From NCBI GenBank assembly GCA_028687575.1, contig JAQTZW010000006.1, positions 1 to 64,000 of the forward strand: DNA of 64,000 nt, written 5' to 3'. Made by a program: the position numbers and the translations under genes. Below the pieces are notes generated by a model. The model was not told where the DNA came from and searched no databases. It saw only the letters and a program-made list of their open reading frames with translations. The stretch is from Gallionella sp. GTDB taxonomy: Bacteria; Pseudomonadota; Gammaproteobacteria; Burkholderiales; Gallionellaceae. Numbering within the stretch: the first letter of the stretch is position 1; each line of letters begins with the position of its first letter. Below are positions 47,514 through 56,065 of this stretch, piece after piece.

Positions 47514-47533
47514 AACCGTTAACTTTGACGGTT
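47514..47533. promoter_or_regulatory. Short inverted repeat upstream of flhD
   Basis: AACCGT at 47514-47519 and ACGGTT at 47528-47533 around eight bases, 54 bases before the flhD start. The size fits a dimeric regulator site, but no regulator is identified and the repeat could be chance. Confidence 0.35.
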
Positions 47534-47636
47534 GCATTTTGGGGGAATGACAAGGAGAAAAAAATCCGAATGCGGCTGATTTTGATGTAGGACTTGGGCG
47601 CAGGACAGGTAGGAATATCACCTACAAAGGCATGAT

Positions 47637-47663
47637 CCTCCAGCTCGGGGGGGAGGCTGGAGG
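47637..47663. repeat. Hairpin in the flhDC leader
   Basis: Arms CCTCCAGC (47637-47644) and GCTGGAGG (47656-47663) pair exactly around an 11-base loop containing a run of G. It lies inside the leader that would follow the FliA-type site. Confidence 0.5.
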
Positions 47664-47716
47664 GTCAATGCAGAGCTTGCGTTTGCAAGGGGTCAAACTT
47701 TCGCTCATGTTTCTGT

Positions 47717-47742
47717 TAACGGCAGCCATTCTGAAAACTTTA
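47717..47742 (-). promoter_or_regulatory. Sigma-28 (FliA) promoter upstream of flhDC
   Basis: On the minus strand TAAAGTTTT from 47742, with 14 bases between TAAAG and GCCGTTA (47723-47717). This is the best -35 match in the window. flhD starts about 256 bases downstream. FlhDC is normally top of the cascade, so a late-class promoter here would be positive feedback. Confidence 0.65.
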
Positions 47743-47807
47743 GGACTTTTTTAATTTTTTTATTCTTTAATAAACAAGCGCTTGAGCATTTATAGAAAAA
47801 TAATTTA

Positions 47808-49733
47808 TTAATCACGCCAGATCGTACAGTTTCTTCCCGCCTGCTTGGCCGCATACAAGCGCTGATCTGCCTGGCTGAGCAATTCGTCCAGCGTCAACTT
47901 GCCTGCCTTGACGGAGCCGACACCCGTACTGATGGTGAGTTGCAACGGAGGACTTACACCCGCTACCGGAATACTATGTATCTCGACACGCATACGCTCG
48001 GCGCAATGATAGGCATCTTGTGCATCGGTGTCGGGACACACCACCAGAAACTCCTCCCCGCCAAAGCGGTAGACGACATCCTGAGCGCGGGCGGCCTGAC
48101 TCAATATCTGTGCGACATGGCGCAATGCCAGATCGCCGACCGGATGCCCGAACCTGTCATTAACCGACTTGAAGTGATCGATATCCACCATCAGGCAAGA
48201 CAGCGGACGATCACCGCGTAGCGTCAACGACCACTCCTGCGTGATGCGCTCCATGGCGGCACGACGATTCGGCAAGCCGGTCAATTCATCTGTCAGCGCC
48301 AATTGTTGCAAGCGCTGATTGGCCACCGTCAATTCCTTGGAGAAGCGCTGCAATTGCTCACGATCAAACGCCAATTCTTCCTGCAACTGGATGACACGTT
48401 GTGCAGCGCGCAGTCTGGCAAACAGTATTTTCGGTGACACGGGCTTAACCAGATAATCATCTACGCCCGCCTCGAATGCTTCGACCAGCTTGTTCGGGTC
48501 TTCATGGACGGTGAGTAGAACCACATGCAGATTGCTGGTATGAACACTCTGCCGGAGCTTCCGGCACAGCGTGACACCATCCATTTTCGGCATCATCCAG
48601 TCACTGATCACCAACTGTGGCAATTCCTTGGCGATGATCTCCAACGCCTCTGCGCCATTGCTTGCCACCGAAACACTGTGTCCGGCTTCACGTAAAATAG
48701 TTTCCAGCAACTTCAAGGTGGCCGGATCATCTTCCACCACCAATGTGCGCAACGGATAACTGTTAGGCATAACATGCACCAGAGGAGCTTCAGTATCGGT
48801 CACCGCATCAGACTCAGCCGTTTGCAATATTTCAGTCAATGATTCAGGACCAATCTTGAAGCCAAGGTTCAAAAAAACCGACCATTCACGCCATTCAATC
48901 AAACTGTCATCACCGATTTGGGCCAGCTTCTCCCCATCCATCGCAATACGCGTCGCCTGTGATTTTAATCTAGCAATCAGCCCCTGCCGGTCTTGTGGGG
49001 CTGCCAGCAAACATTCCGCCAACAACACGGCAGTATGCAAAAGGTGCAGCAAACGCCACTCACGCGAAGACTCCACCGCATCGGTATTCCCCGGCTGCCA
49101 GACATACCTAACCATTCCTTGGAACAGTTTTGGAAAATTCATATCGGCCAGTATCGCCTCAGCCAATTCCGACTCATCGAAACCGAATGCATGCCTTTCG
49201 AGTTCAGCTAATTTGGCAAATGTCTTGCCATCTGATTGCGCTAGCAAAGTGCCGAATTCGTCTGGATATACCGTTGCCAGTGCCAACTTACCAATATTGC
49301 CCAGTAAACCAACCACGAAAATCTCATCCGCAGCAGCCAGACTGGCCTGCTGTACCAGCTTTCTGGCTGCGATGCCGGTCAGCAGGGAAGCTGCCCAATA
49401 ACGCTGATAATCAAACTGTCTGCAACTGCCCTTGCCATAATCCGAAATCAGCGCAATTCCGAATACCAGTTGGCGTATTCCGCGCACGCCCAACACCATG
49501 ACGGCATCCAGAACTGTTGTAACAGGACGTTGAGAGTTGGCAAACAAAATATTGGCTGCCTTGAGTACGCGCGCACTGAATGCCGGATCGGAACTAATCA
49601 ACTTGGCCAAAGCCTGATTCGAAGCTTCAGGCTGTTGGGTAAGTTGAATAACCTGCAAGGCAATGCCTTTGGGCGCTGGCAGACGCCCGCTGACTCTCAT
49701 GCGCGAAAATTCTGGACTACCGACAAAACTCAT
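47808..49733 (-). CDS. HDOD-receiver-GGEEF diguanylate cyclase
   Basis: 641 residues in three parts: an HDOD domain (~15-215; APKGIALQVIQLTQQPEASN, GLLGNIGKLALATVYPDEF), a receiver domain (~328-445; Asp378 in VISDWMMPKMDG) and a cyclase domain (~480-640) with GGEEF at 558-562 and an intact inhibitory site RxxD at 549-552. Likely a phosphorylation-controlled producer of cyclic di-GMP. HDOD domains have no catalytic HD pair and act in protein interaction. It is transcribed toward flhDC and may influence motility, but whether it is co-transcribed is not shown. Confidence 0.92.
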   Translation of the reverse strand: MSFVGSPEFSRMRVSGRLPAPKGIALQVIQLTQQPEASNQALAKLISSDPAFSARVLKAANILFANSQRPVTTVLDAVMVLGVRGIRQLVFGIALISDYGKGSCRQFDYQRYWAASLLTGIAARKLVQQASLAAADEIFVVGLLGNIGKLALATVYPDEFGTLLAQSDGKTFAKLAELERHAFGFDESELAEAILADMNFPKLFQGMVRYVWQPGNTDAVESSREWRLLHLLHTAVLLAECLLAAPQDRQGLIARLKSQATRIAMDGEKLAQIGDDSLIEWREWSVFLNLGFKIGPESLTEILQTAESDAVTDTEAPLVHVMPNSYPLRTLVVEDDPATLKLLETILREAGHSVSVASNGAEALEIIAKELPQLVISDWMMPKMDGVTLCRKLRQSVHTSNLHVVLLTVHEDPNKLVEAFEAGVDDYLVKPVSPKILFARLRAAQRVIQLQEELAFDREQLQRFSKELTVANQRLQQLALTDELTGLPNRRAAMERITQEWSLTLRGDRPLSCLMVDIDHFKSVNDRFGHPVGDLALRHVAQILSQAARAQDVVYRFGGEEFLVVCPDTDAQDAYHCAERMRVEIHSIPVAGVSPPLQLTISTGVGSVKAGKLTLDELLSQADQRLYAAKQAGRNCTIWRD

Positions 49734-50020
49734 GGCATTTCTCTGAACAGTTAAATTCTATCCCCCGAATCAGAAAAAAACACATAAGGGGAAAACCACT
49801 TCCAAGGCTTCTCGCCAATCCACTACCTGGATGGCCGAACCACTGTAACAACCAAACCAGGACTGGCCATGCCAATTGCCAAAACAGGATATAGCTATTA
49901 GCTATTCAAGCATATCGGCAACTTTCCAAAAAGTTGAATAGCGAATGAAAATATTTATCTAATTCTCATTCCGGGATGGGAGGCAAACACCCGTTACCGC
50001 GAAGTATCCAGATGCAATAC

Positions 50021-50053
50021 AAAAAGGGCCAGACATTTTTGCCTGACCCTTTG
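50021..50053 (-). terminator. Rho-independent terminator of tRNA-Val
   Basis: On the minus strand AAAGGGTCAGGCA, a short loop, TGTCTGGCCCTTTTTG: a strong stem with one G-U pair and one unpaired T followed by T residues, starting about 8 bases after the tRNA CCA. Confidence 0.85.
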
Positions 50054-50060
50054 TTTTGTT

Positions 50061-50137
50061 TGGTAGGCACGAGTGGACTCGAACCACCGACCCCTTGGAT
50101 GTCGACCAAGTGCTCTAACCAACTGAGCTACGCGCCT
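50061..50137 (-). tRNA. tRNA-Val (anticodon GAC)
   Basis: 77 bases with encoded CCA. Acceptor stem AGGCGCG pairs with CGTGCCT; D-loop AGCTCAGTTGGTTAGAGC; anticodon stem CTTGG/CCAAG with loop TCGACAT giving GAC; T-arm GGTGG-TTCGAGT-CCACT. GAC reads GUC and GUU (valine). A single tRNA gene with its own promoter and terminator. Confidence 0.96.
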
Positions 50138-50151
50138 TTTGAAGAGCGCGC

Positions 50152-50179
50152 ATTGTAACGGAAACACCGTCAGTGTCAA
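50152..50179 (-). promoter_or_regulatory. Sigma-70 promoter of tRNA-Val
   Basis: On the minus strand TTGACA (50179-50174), 16 bases, TACAAT (50157-50152), then a GC-rich discriminator (GCGCGC), as usual for stable-RNA promoters under stringent control. It ends about 14 bases before the tRNA. Confidence 0.85.
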
Positions 50180-50190
50180 ACAGTATCACA

Positions 50191-53001
50191 TCATTTTTTC
50201 TGAAAAAATTGTGTCAATTCACTTTCCGGCAACGGTCTACTGAATAAATAACCTTGATAATCCTCGCACTCTAAAGCGCGTATAAAGTCCAGTTGTTCCT
50301 GGGTTTCCACACCTTCTGCTGTGACATGCAAGCCCAGGGCATGCGCCAGCACGGTGGTTGCTTTCACGATGCTGGCATCATTCTGATCGGTGGCAATATC
50401 ACGAACGAACGACTGATCTATCTTGAGCCCATCCAGAGGCAAATTTTTCAGACGGCTGAGTGAGGAATATCCGGTACCAAAATCGTCCAACACCAACGAG
50501 ACTCCAGATGCACGTAAATGTTCAAGCTTGCCCAGATCCGCCACACCCATTTCCATCAACAAACTTTCGGTTATTTCCAACTCAAGGAAACTGCCGCTTA
50601 ACCCGGAATCACGCAGAATTTTCAGCACGCGGGCTGGCAAGTCGCCTTTTTGGAATTGACGAACAGAGAGATTGATCGCAATCGGCACGATCTCGTATCC
50701 CTGCGCCTGCCAAAGTCGCGCTTGCAAGCATGCTTGTTGCAGCACCCAATCCCCGATTTCATTGATCAACCCGTTATCTTCTGCAATGGGAATAAACTGC
50801 CCAGGTGGAATAAACCCCATTTCTGGATGTTTCCAGCGCAACAGGGCTTCCATGCCGACCATGCGCCCGCTTTGGACATTCACCTTGGGCTGGTAATAAA
50901 GCATCAGTTGCTGTTTGGCGATCGCATCTCTCAGATGGATTTCCAACTTGAGTCGTTCTCCTGCCCTGACATTCATTTCTGGCGCATAGAACTGGAAATT
51001 ATTTCTTCCATTCTGCTTGGCTTGGTACATCGCCAGATCGGCATTTCGCAACAGATCTATCGTCGTCGTACCGTCTTCGGGATATATGCTGATGCCAATA
51101 CTGGGCGTAATCGTCAACTGGTAGTCATTCAGCAGAAACTTGACCTGCAATGTTTCAATCATCTTTTCGGCAACATAAATCACCTCATCTGCCGAATTCA
51201 ATTCAGTCAATACTGCCACAAACTCATCGCCCCCCTGACGCGCAATGGTGTCAGTACGACGCAGGCAAATCCTCAATCGTTCGGCGACTTGTTTAAGCAG
51301 GGCATCACCAACATCATGCCCCAATGAGTCGTTGATATTTTTGAAATGATCCAGATCAATGAACATCACCGCAGCCTTGCCTTGCTTGCGCTGCGCTGCG
51401 GACAGCGACTGCTCGATGCGATCCTTCAACAGATAACGATTCGGCAAGCCGGTCAAAACGTCATAGTTGGCCAGGTATTTGATATGTTCCTCTTCCTGCT
51501 TGCGCTCGGTAATATCGAGATACACGGCCACATAATTCGTGATTTGCATGGCTTCATCACGCAACACGCTGATAGTGACCCATTCCGGGAAAATTTCGCC
51601 GTTCTTGCGCTTGTTCCATATCTCGCCGCGCCACATATCTTTGGTATTGAGCGACTCCCAAAAAGTACGGTAGTAATCGCTATCGTGCCTACCGGAAGAA
51701 AGCAGCTTCGGATTCTCTCCCAGAACCTCTTCGGGGCGATAGCCGGTTATATCAACAAAAGCCTTATTGATCATTACGATACGTTGTTTCGCGTCGGTGA
51801 TCATGATGGCTTCTGTGTTGTGCTCGAATACTTTCGCAGACAAGCGCAAGCTTTGCTCCGCCTGCTTGCGCTGATGAATTTCACTGGTCAGATTCCGCAC
51901 CATTTCATGGATCGCAGTGGAAAGGTGAGCCAACTCACCATCGCCCGGCAAAGTCGGCACTGCATAGTGCAAATCCCCCGTAGCAATCACTTCTGCCGCA
52001 TGACTGATGCGCGTGATCGGTCTGGCGATGCGTCCCGCCATCAGCCAGCCAAACCAGGCAAACAGCAACCCCAACACACCGCCTACCAGTAGAATCTGTT
52101 GCTGTAATCTGTGCGCTGGCGCAAAAGCCAATCCCACTTCTTCACGCACCAGGCTCGTCCAGCCCAGTCCCGGATATTCACGATAGCCGGAAGATTTCGC
52201 ATAACCGATCAAATAGGTCTTGCCGTCATTCCACTTGACTCGACGGTAACCGCTGGAAACACCGTTTTGCTGTATCTCTTCAGCGGCCTGCGGTGACAGC
52301 TCGGCCAGTTTGCTCTGCGCCTTGGCCGGACCGGATAACACCAGCCCCCCCTTGCTCAGCAGGAAGATATCCTTGCCCGGAGTTTGTTTGCTGTCCAGCA
52401 CTTCAGTTGCCCAACTCCAGTAGATATGTCCGCACAGCACGCCCAACAACTTACCGGCATGATCAAACACAGGGGAAGCCACATCTACCAAGTAGAATGC
52501 TTGACCACTTGGATTGGGCAGCAACTTGGCCAGCAACAACGCATCGTGCACATCGCCGATATATGATTTTTCACGCCCCTTGCTGCACCAAGGGCGCTTG
52601 CTGAGATCTTTGCCTTCGAGATAATGACCGGTGCCGACCAACCCTTTCCCCTGTGCATCACAGATACCAATCCAGGCATAGGCATTGAAGGTGGCTTGCA
52701 GACGCTCCAGCACTTCACGCTTGTGTTCCAACAACACATCCGCATCGCGTATTTCGTCGAGTATCGCCGCATTCTGAATCTCGCGGCTACGCTCGAACAT
52801 ACCGCGATCCATCACATCCAGAGCATTTTTGGCGCGCAAGGCAAAAGCCTCGCCTTCGTTCTGTTCGATTTGCTGTCTGCTGACGTCGGCGGCAAACATC
52901 GAAATTGCAACGGAAAGCAGTATCACTGCCGCCCCGGTAGCAAGGCTGATTTGTGCGCGCAAACTATGCCGTGGATTAATTTTTTTAAGCCGCCTATACA
53001 T
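50191..53001 (-). CDS. dCache-HAMP-PAS-GGDEF-EAL dual cyclic di-GMP enzyme
   Basis: 936 residues. A membrane helix near 15-38, an extracytoplasmic dCache-type sensor (~40-300; WIGICDAQGKGLVGTGHYL, FYLVDVASPVFDHAGKLLGV), a second helix near 308-328, HAMP, a PAS domain (~390-500; EAIMITDAKQRIVMINKAF), GGDEF at 590-594 with the RxxD inhibition site (RRTD) five residues before, and EAL with Glu718-Leu720 plus DDFGTGYSS. Both catalytic motifs are intact, so it may make and break cyclic di-GMP, the balance set by the sensor. It ends 54 bases before the tRNA-Val gene. Confidence 0.94.
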   Translation of the reverse strand: MYRRLKKINPRHSLRAQISLATGAAVILLSVAISMFAADVSRQQIEQNEGEAFALRAKNALDVMDRGMFERSREIQNAAILDEIRDADVLLEHKREVLERLQATFNAYAWIGICDAQGKGLVGTGHYLEGKDLSKRPWCSKGREKSYIGDVHDALLLAKLLPNPSGQAFYLVDVASPVFDHAGKLLGVLCGHIYWSWATEVLDSKQTPGKDIFLLSKGGLVLSGPAKAQSKLAELSPQAAEEIQQNGVSSGYRRVKWNDGKTYLIGYAKSSGYREYPGLGWTSLVREEVGLAFAPAHRLQQQILLVGGVLGLLFAWFGWLMAGRIARPITRISHAAEVIATGDLHYAVPTLPGDGELAHLSTAIHEMVRNLTSEIHQRKQAEQSLRLSAKVFEHNTEAIMITDAKQRIVMINKAFVDITGYRPEEVLGENPKLLSSGRHDSDYYRTFWESLNTKDMWRGEIWNKRKNGEIFPEWVTISVLRDEAMQITNYVAVYLDITERKQEEEHIKYLANYDVLTGLPNRYLLKDRIEQSLSAAQRKQGKAAVMFIDLDHFKNINDSLGHDVGDALLKQVAERLRICLRRTDTIARQGGDEFVAVLTELNSADEVIYVAEKMIETLQVKFLLNDYQLTITPSIGISIYPEDGTTTIDLLRNADLAMYQAKQNGRNNFQFYAPEMNVRAGERLKLEIHLRDAIAKQQLMLYYQPKVNVQSGRMVGMEALLRWKHPEMGFIPPGQFIPIAEDNGLINEIGDWVLQQACLQARLWQAQGYEIVPIAINLSVRQFQKGDLPARVLKILRDSGLSGSFLELEITESLLMEMGVADLGKLEHLRASGVSLVLDDFGTGYSSLSRLKNLPLDGLKIDQSFVRDIATDQNDASIVKATTVLAHALGLHVTAEGVETQEQLDFIRALECEDYQGYLFSRPLPESELTQFFQKK

Positions 53002-53097
53002 GATTACCGTCTAATGTGGCAGATGATAAATATCGTGAGGTTTTGTAGATTTTCGGTACTAACCAGCAGCACTTTAACAGGCTGGAGAATAATTCTG

Positions 53098-54480
53098 CTA
53101 GTAGCCGCCGGCGGCCAGATTCTCGAAACGGGTAAATTCCCCACGGAATGCCAGTTCCACCGTACCAATGGGGCCATTACGCTGTTTGCCGATAATAATC
53201 TCCGCCTTGCCCTTGTCGGGCGAATCCGGGTTGTAAACCTGGTCACGGTAGATGAACAGAATCAGGTCGGCATCCTGCTCAATCGCGCCCGATTCGCGCA
53301 AATCGGACATCACGGGGCGTTTGTTGGGGCGCTGCTCCAATGAACGGTTGAGCTGCGACAAGGCGATTACCGGAACATGCAATTCCTTCGCCAATCCCTT
53401 GAGTGCGCGGGAAATTTCAGAAATCTCGGTAGCGCGATTCTCGCTGGCCTTGCCCGCGTTGGAACTCATCAATTGCAGGTAATCCACCACGATCAGGCCG
53501 AGTTTGCCATGCTGGCGGTGCAAGCGGCGCGCACGGGCGCGCAGTTCCAGCGAGGACAACGCAGCGGATTCGTCGATGAAAATCGGCGCATCGTTAAGCT
53601 TGCCCAGTGCATGTGTCAGCCGCCCCCAGTCATCCTCCTGCAACTTACCAGAACGTAAATCGTGCTGATTCAGCTTACCCACCGAGCCCAGCATACGCAT
53701 CGCCAACTGTGTAGCCCCCATCTCCATACTGAAGATCGCTACCGGCAAATTGCTGTCCAGCGCGATGTTTTCGGCGATATTGATGGAAAAAGCCGTCTTG
53801 CCCATACTCGGCCTGCCTGCCACAACGATCATGTCGCCGGGTTGCAGGCCGGAAGTCATGCGATCAAGGTCGGTATAGCCGGTCGGCGTACCGGTGACAT
53901 CGCTGGCATTGTCCCGCCCGTACAACGTCTCGATGCGCTCCACCACCTGCGTCAGCAGCGGCGGCATGCTGAAGAAGCCCTGCTTGCCGCGCGCGCCGGC
54001 CTCGGCGATCTTGAACACTTTCCCTTCCGCTTCATCCAGCAGTTGCGCGGCATCGCGCCCGGTCGGATTGTAGGCACTGTCGGCGATGTCCGTACCGACC
54101 GCCACCAGCTGACGCATGATGGAACGCTCGCGGACAATCTCGCCGTAGCGCCGGATATTGGCGGCGGAAGGCACGTTCTGCGCCAGACTGCCCAGATAAG
54201 TCAGCCCGCCCACCTTGTCCAGTTCGCCGGCAATCTCCAGCGCCTCGGCCAGGGTGATCACGTCCACCGGCTTGGCCTGTTCGCTCATACGCACGATCTG
54301 GCTAAAGATCAACCGGTGCTCGAAACGATAAAAATCTTCTTGGGTGATCAAGTCGGCAATTTTGTCCAGTGCGGAAGATTCCAGCAATAAGCCGCCCAGT
54401 ACCGACTGCTCGGCTTCTACCGAGTGAGGCGGCAACTTGATCTGGTCTATCTGTGCGTCGGAGTTGGAATAAGTCTGCAT
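53098..54480 (-). CDS. dnaB: Replicative DNA helicase DnaB
   Basis: 460 residues: an N-terminal collar domain (SVEAEQSVLGGLLLESSAL) that binds primase and a RecA-like motor with Walker A GRPSMGKT at 222-229 and Walker B LIVVDYLQLM. It unwinds DNA at the replication fork as a hexamer. No intein interrupts it. Its position after rpsF-rpsR-rplI is the common proteobacterial order. A bidirectional terminator lies between rplI and dnaB, so dnaB probably has its own promoter. Confidence 0.97.
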   Translation of the reverse strand: MQTYSNSDAQIDQIKLPPHSVEAEQSVLGGLLLESSALDKIADLITQEDFYRFEHRLIFSQIVRMSEQAKPVDVITLAEALEIAGELDKVGGLTYLGSLAQNVPSAANIRRYGEIVRERSIMRQLVAVGTDIADSAYNPTGRDAAQLLDEAEGKVFKIAEAGARGKQGFFSMPPLLTQVVERIETLYGRDNASDVTGTPTGYTDLDRMTSGLQPGDMIVVAGRPSMGKTAFSINIAENIALDSNLPVAIFSMEMGATQLAMRMLGSVGKLNQHDLRSGKLQEDDWGRLTHALGKLNDAPIFIDESAALSSLELRARARRLHRQHGKLGLIVVDYLQLMSSNAGKASENRATEISEISRALKGLAKELHVPVIALSQLNRSLEQRPNKRPVMSDLRESGAIEQDADLILFIYRDQVYNPDSPDKGKAEIIIGKQRNGPIGTVELAFRGEFTRFENLAAGGY

Positions 54481-54543
54481 GGATTGCTACTCGATGGGGA
54501 AACGGTGGCTATTCTACCTTGACGTTCGGAGGATGACTAAAAC

Positions 54544-54571
54544 AAAAAAGGACTGTTACCAGTCCTTTTTT
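54544..54571. terminator. Bidirectional rho-independent terminator after rplI
   Basis: AAAAAAGGACT-GTTACC-AGTCCTTTTTT: an 11-bp perfect stem with T/A tracts on both sides, 66 bases past the rplI stop. Confidence 0.92.
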
Positions 54572-54637
54572 GTTGCATAACTGCGATCTGCCGGCAGCAC
54601 GGGGAAGTGTATTCCCCCGCTCCACCAGCGATTGCTG

Positions 54638-55087
54638 TTAGTTTTCGCCGACTACCGAAACAGTGATATCCACTGTCACGTCGCTGTGCAGCGCGATGCT
54701 TGCAGGATGATCGCCCACATTCTTCAGGTGACCGCCAGCAATACGCACTTGCGACTTCTCAACTGCATGACCTTGTTCGGCCAATACTGCTGCGATGTCT
54801 GCCGGAGTTACGGAGCCGAACAGCTTGCCATCCACGCCAGCTTTCTGGGAAATCTGGATAGTCAGGCCTGCCAGCTTCTCGCCGCGAGCTTGGCAATCAG
54901 CCAGCTTGGCTTTTTCGGACGCTTCGATTTCAGCACGACGTGCTTCAAACTCAGCCATGTTGGCTGGCGTAGCGCGCTTGGCTTTACCCTGAGGGATCAA
55001 GAAGTTACGAGCGTAACCGTTCTTGACATTGACCACATCACCCAGTTGACCCAGGTTGATGACTTTTTCCATCAAAATAATCTGCAT
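54638..55087 (-). CDS. rplI: Ribosomal protein bL9
   Basis: 149 residues, the usual length. N-terminal rRNA-binding domain ([29 protein letters not shown] residues 1-29, shown by its positions), long connecting helix ([20 protein letters not shown]) and C-terminal domain. It binds 23S rRNA near the L1 stalk. AGGAG lies 8 bases before the ATG. Third gene of the rpsF-rpsR-rplI operon, 11 bases after rpsR. Confidence 0.97.
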   Translation of the reverse strand: MQIILMEKVINLGQLGDVVNVKNGYARNFLIPQGKAKRATPANMAEFEARRAEIEASEKAKLADCQARGEKLAGLTIQISQKAGVDGKLFGSVTPADIAAVLAEQGHAVEKSQVRIAGGHLKNVGDHPASIALHSDVTVDITVSVVGEN

Positions 55088-55098
55088 AACCTTAACTC

Positions 55099-55368
55099 CT
55101 AGTGCAAATCAGTGTAAGGCAGCAATGCCAGGAAACGTGCGCGCTTCACGGCGGTGCTCAATTGACGCTGATAGCGTGTCTTTGTGCCAGTGATGCGAGC
55201 CGGGATCAGCTTGCCGTTTTCGGAGATGAACTCTTTGAGGATGTTCACATCTTTGTAATCTACTTCAGCGATTTTCTCGACTGTGAAGCGGCAGAACTTG
55301 CGGCGCTTGAACAGATTGTTGCGAGAAAAACGCTTTTTCTTGTCATCTTTACCTGATGGACGAGCCAT
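55099..55368 (-). CDS. rpsR: Ribosomal protein bS18
   Basis: 89 residues, with a basic N-terminal extension ([16 protein letters not shown]) and the conserved core ([34 protein letters not shown]). It pairs with bS6 on the 30S platform. GAAGGA precedes the ATG. The gap to rpsF is only 96 bases, so the priB gene often found between them in Betaproteobacteria is absent. Confidence 0.97.
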   Translation of the reverse strand: MARPSGKDDKKKRFSRNNLFKRRKFCRFTVEKIAEVDYKDVNILKEFISENGKLIPARITGTKTRYQRQLSTAVKRARFLALLPYTDLH

Positions 55369-55464
55369 GATTTTTCCTTCTTGTATGTCGTTGTCAGTCC
55401 AAACCTGTCATCTGTAACACAGCCCTACAGGCCGCAGCACGACAACCGGTTGACCCGCGAATAA

Positions 55465-55839
55465 TTAAGCGTCTGCGCCTTCTTCTTGGCCAGCCTCTTC
55501 GTCCATCAATGAACGAGTTTTCTCTTCCTTCATCATTGCAGATGGAGTCGTGATGGCTGCGGTAGTTTTAACGGTCAGATGACGCAATACGGCGTCATTG
55601 AAGCGGAACGCATGCTCCAGTTCGTCCAGGGTTTCCTGGTCGCACTCGATATTCATCAGCACATAGTGTGCCTTGTGGATCTTCTGGATGGCATAAGCCA
55701 ACTGACGGCGGCCCCAATCTTCCAGACGGTGGATTTGACCGCCCTTGGATGTGACCAGTGTGCGATAACGCTCGACCATGGCGGGCACTTGCTCGCTTTG
55801 ATCGGGATGCACGATAAACACGATTTCGTAATGTCGCAT
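55465..55839 (-). CDS. rpsF: Ribosomal protein bS6
   Basis: 124 residues from the ATG at 55839 (AAGGAG upstream; the frame is open further back but that part is leader sequence). It starts [19 protein letters not shown], typical of bS6, and ends in an acidic tail ([12 protein letters not shown]). It heads the ribosomal operon under a strong sigma-70 promoter and a hairpin-bearing leader. Confidence 0.96.
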   Translation of the reverse strand: MRHYEIVFIVHPDQSEQVPAMVERYRTLVTSKGGQIHRLEDWGRRQLAYAIQKIHKAHYVLMNIECDQETLDELEHAFRFNDAVLRHLTVKTTAAITTPSAMMKEEKTRSLMDEEAGQEEGADA

Positions 55840-55861
55840 TACATCTCCTTGTGGTTTAAAA

Positions 55862-55885
55862 AAGCCCCCCGCCATGCGGGACGGT
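55862..55885 (-). promoter_or_regulatory. Hairpin in the rpsF leader (possible S6:S18 autoregulatory or attenuator element)
   Basis: On the minus strand CCCGC-ATG-GCGGG then GGCTTTTTT, about 30 bases before rpsF. It looks like a weak terminator, which would allow attenuation. In many bacteria the bS6:bS18 complex represses this leader; I cannot confirm the specific binding motif here. Confidence 0.4.
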
Positions 55886-55930
55886 GGAGCAAGGCTGCTG
55901 AACCGACCATCGGCCCAAACAGGGTCGCGG

Positions 55931-55958
55931 ATTATAGCGAAATAATCGCCGCCGTCAA
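55931..55958 (-). promoter_or_regulatory. Sigma-70 promoter of rpsF-rpsR-rplI
   Basis: On the minus strand TTGACG (55958-55953), 16 bases, TATAAT (55936-55931). The leader to the rpsF start is about 85 bases. Confidence 0.85.
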
Positions 55959-56065
55959 GGTTATTCTGAATATTCAACAACCTGATACCACACGACGCAA
56001 GCGGGCTAAGTCGGGAAGTTTTGTGTTATTTTGTAAAAAATCGGATAAAAACGGGAGAACTGCCG

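Larger units (their letters stand above)
47461..47807. promoter_or_regulatory. flhDC upstream regulatory region
   Basis: 347 bases without a gene. Listed separately within it: a FliA-type promoter, an 8-bp hairpin and a short inverted repeat. A second small hairpin (CTTGC-GTTT-GCAAG) lies at 47675-47688. The end near 47740-47800 is very A/T-rich. A leader of about 250 bases would precede flhD if the FliA site is used. No convincing sigma-70 box could be picked by eye. Confidence 0.5.

Noticed and set aside
47622-47708. 28-codon minus-strand frame (MSESLTPCKRKL...) between the FliA-type site and flhD
   Set aside because: No ribosome site and it runs through the leader hairpin; a small peptide cannot be excluded, but nothing supports it.
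49976-50158. Plus-strand frame of 60 codons over the tRNA-Val region
   Set aside because: It reads through the antisense of the tRNA and its terminator; such peptides with GTSGLEPPT are a familiar false gene opposite tRNAs.
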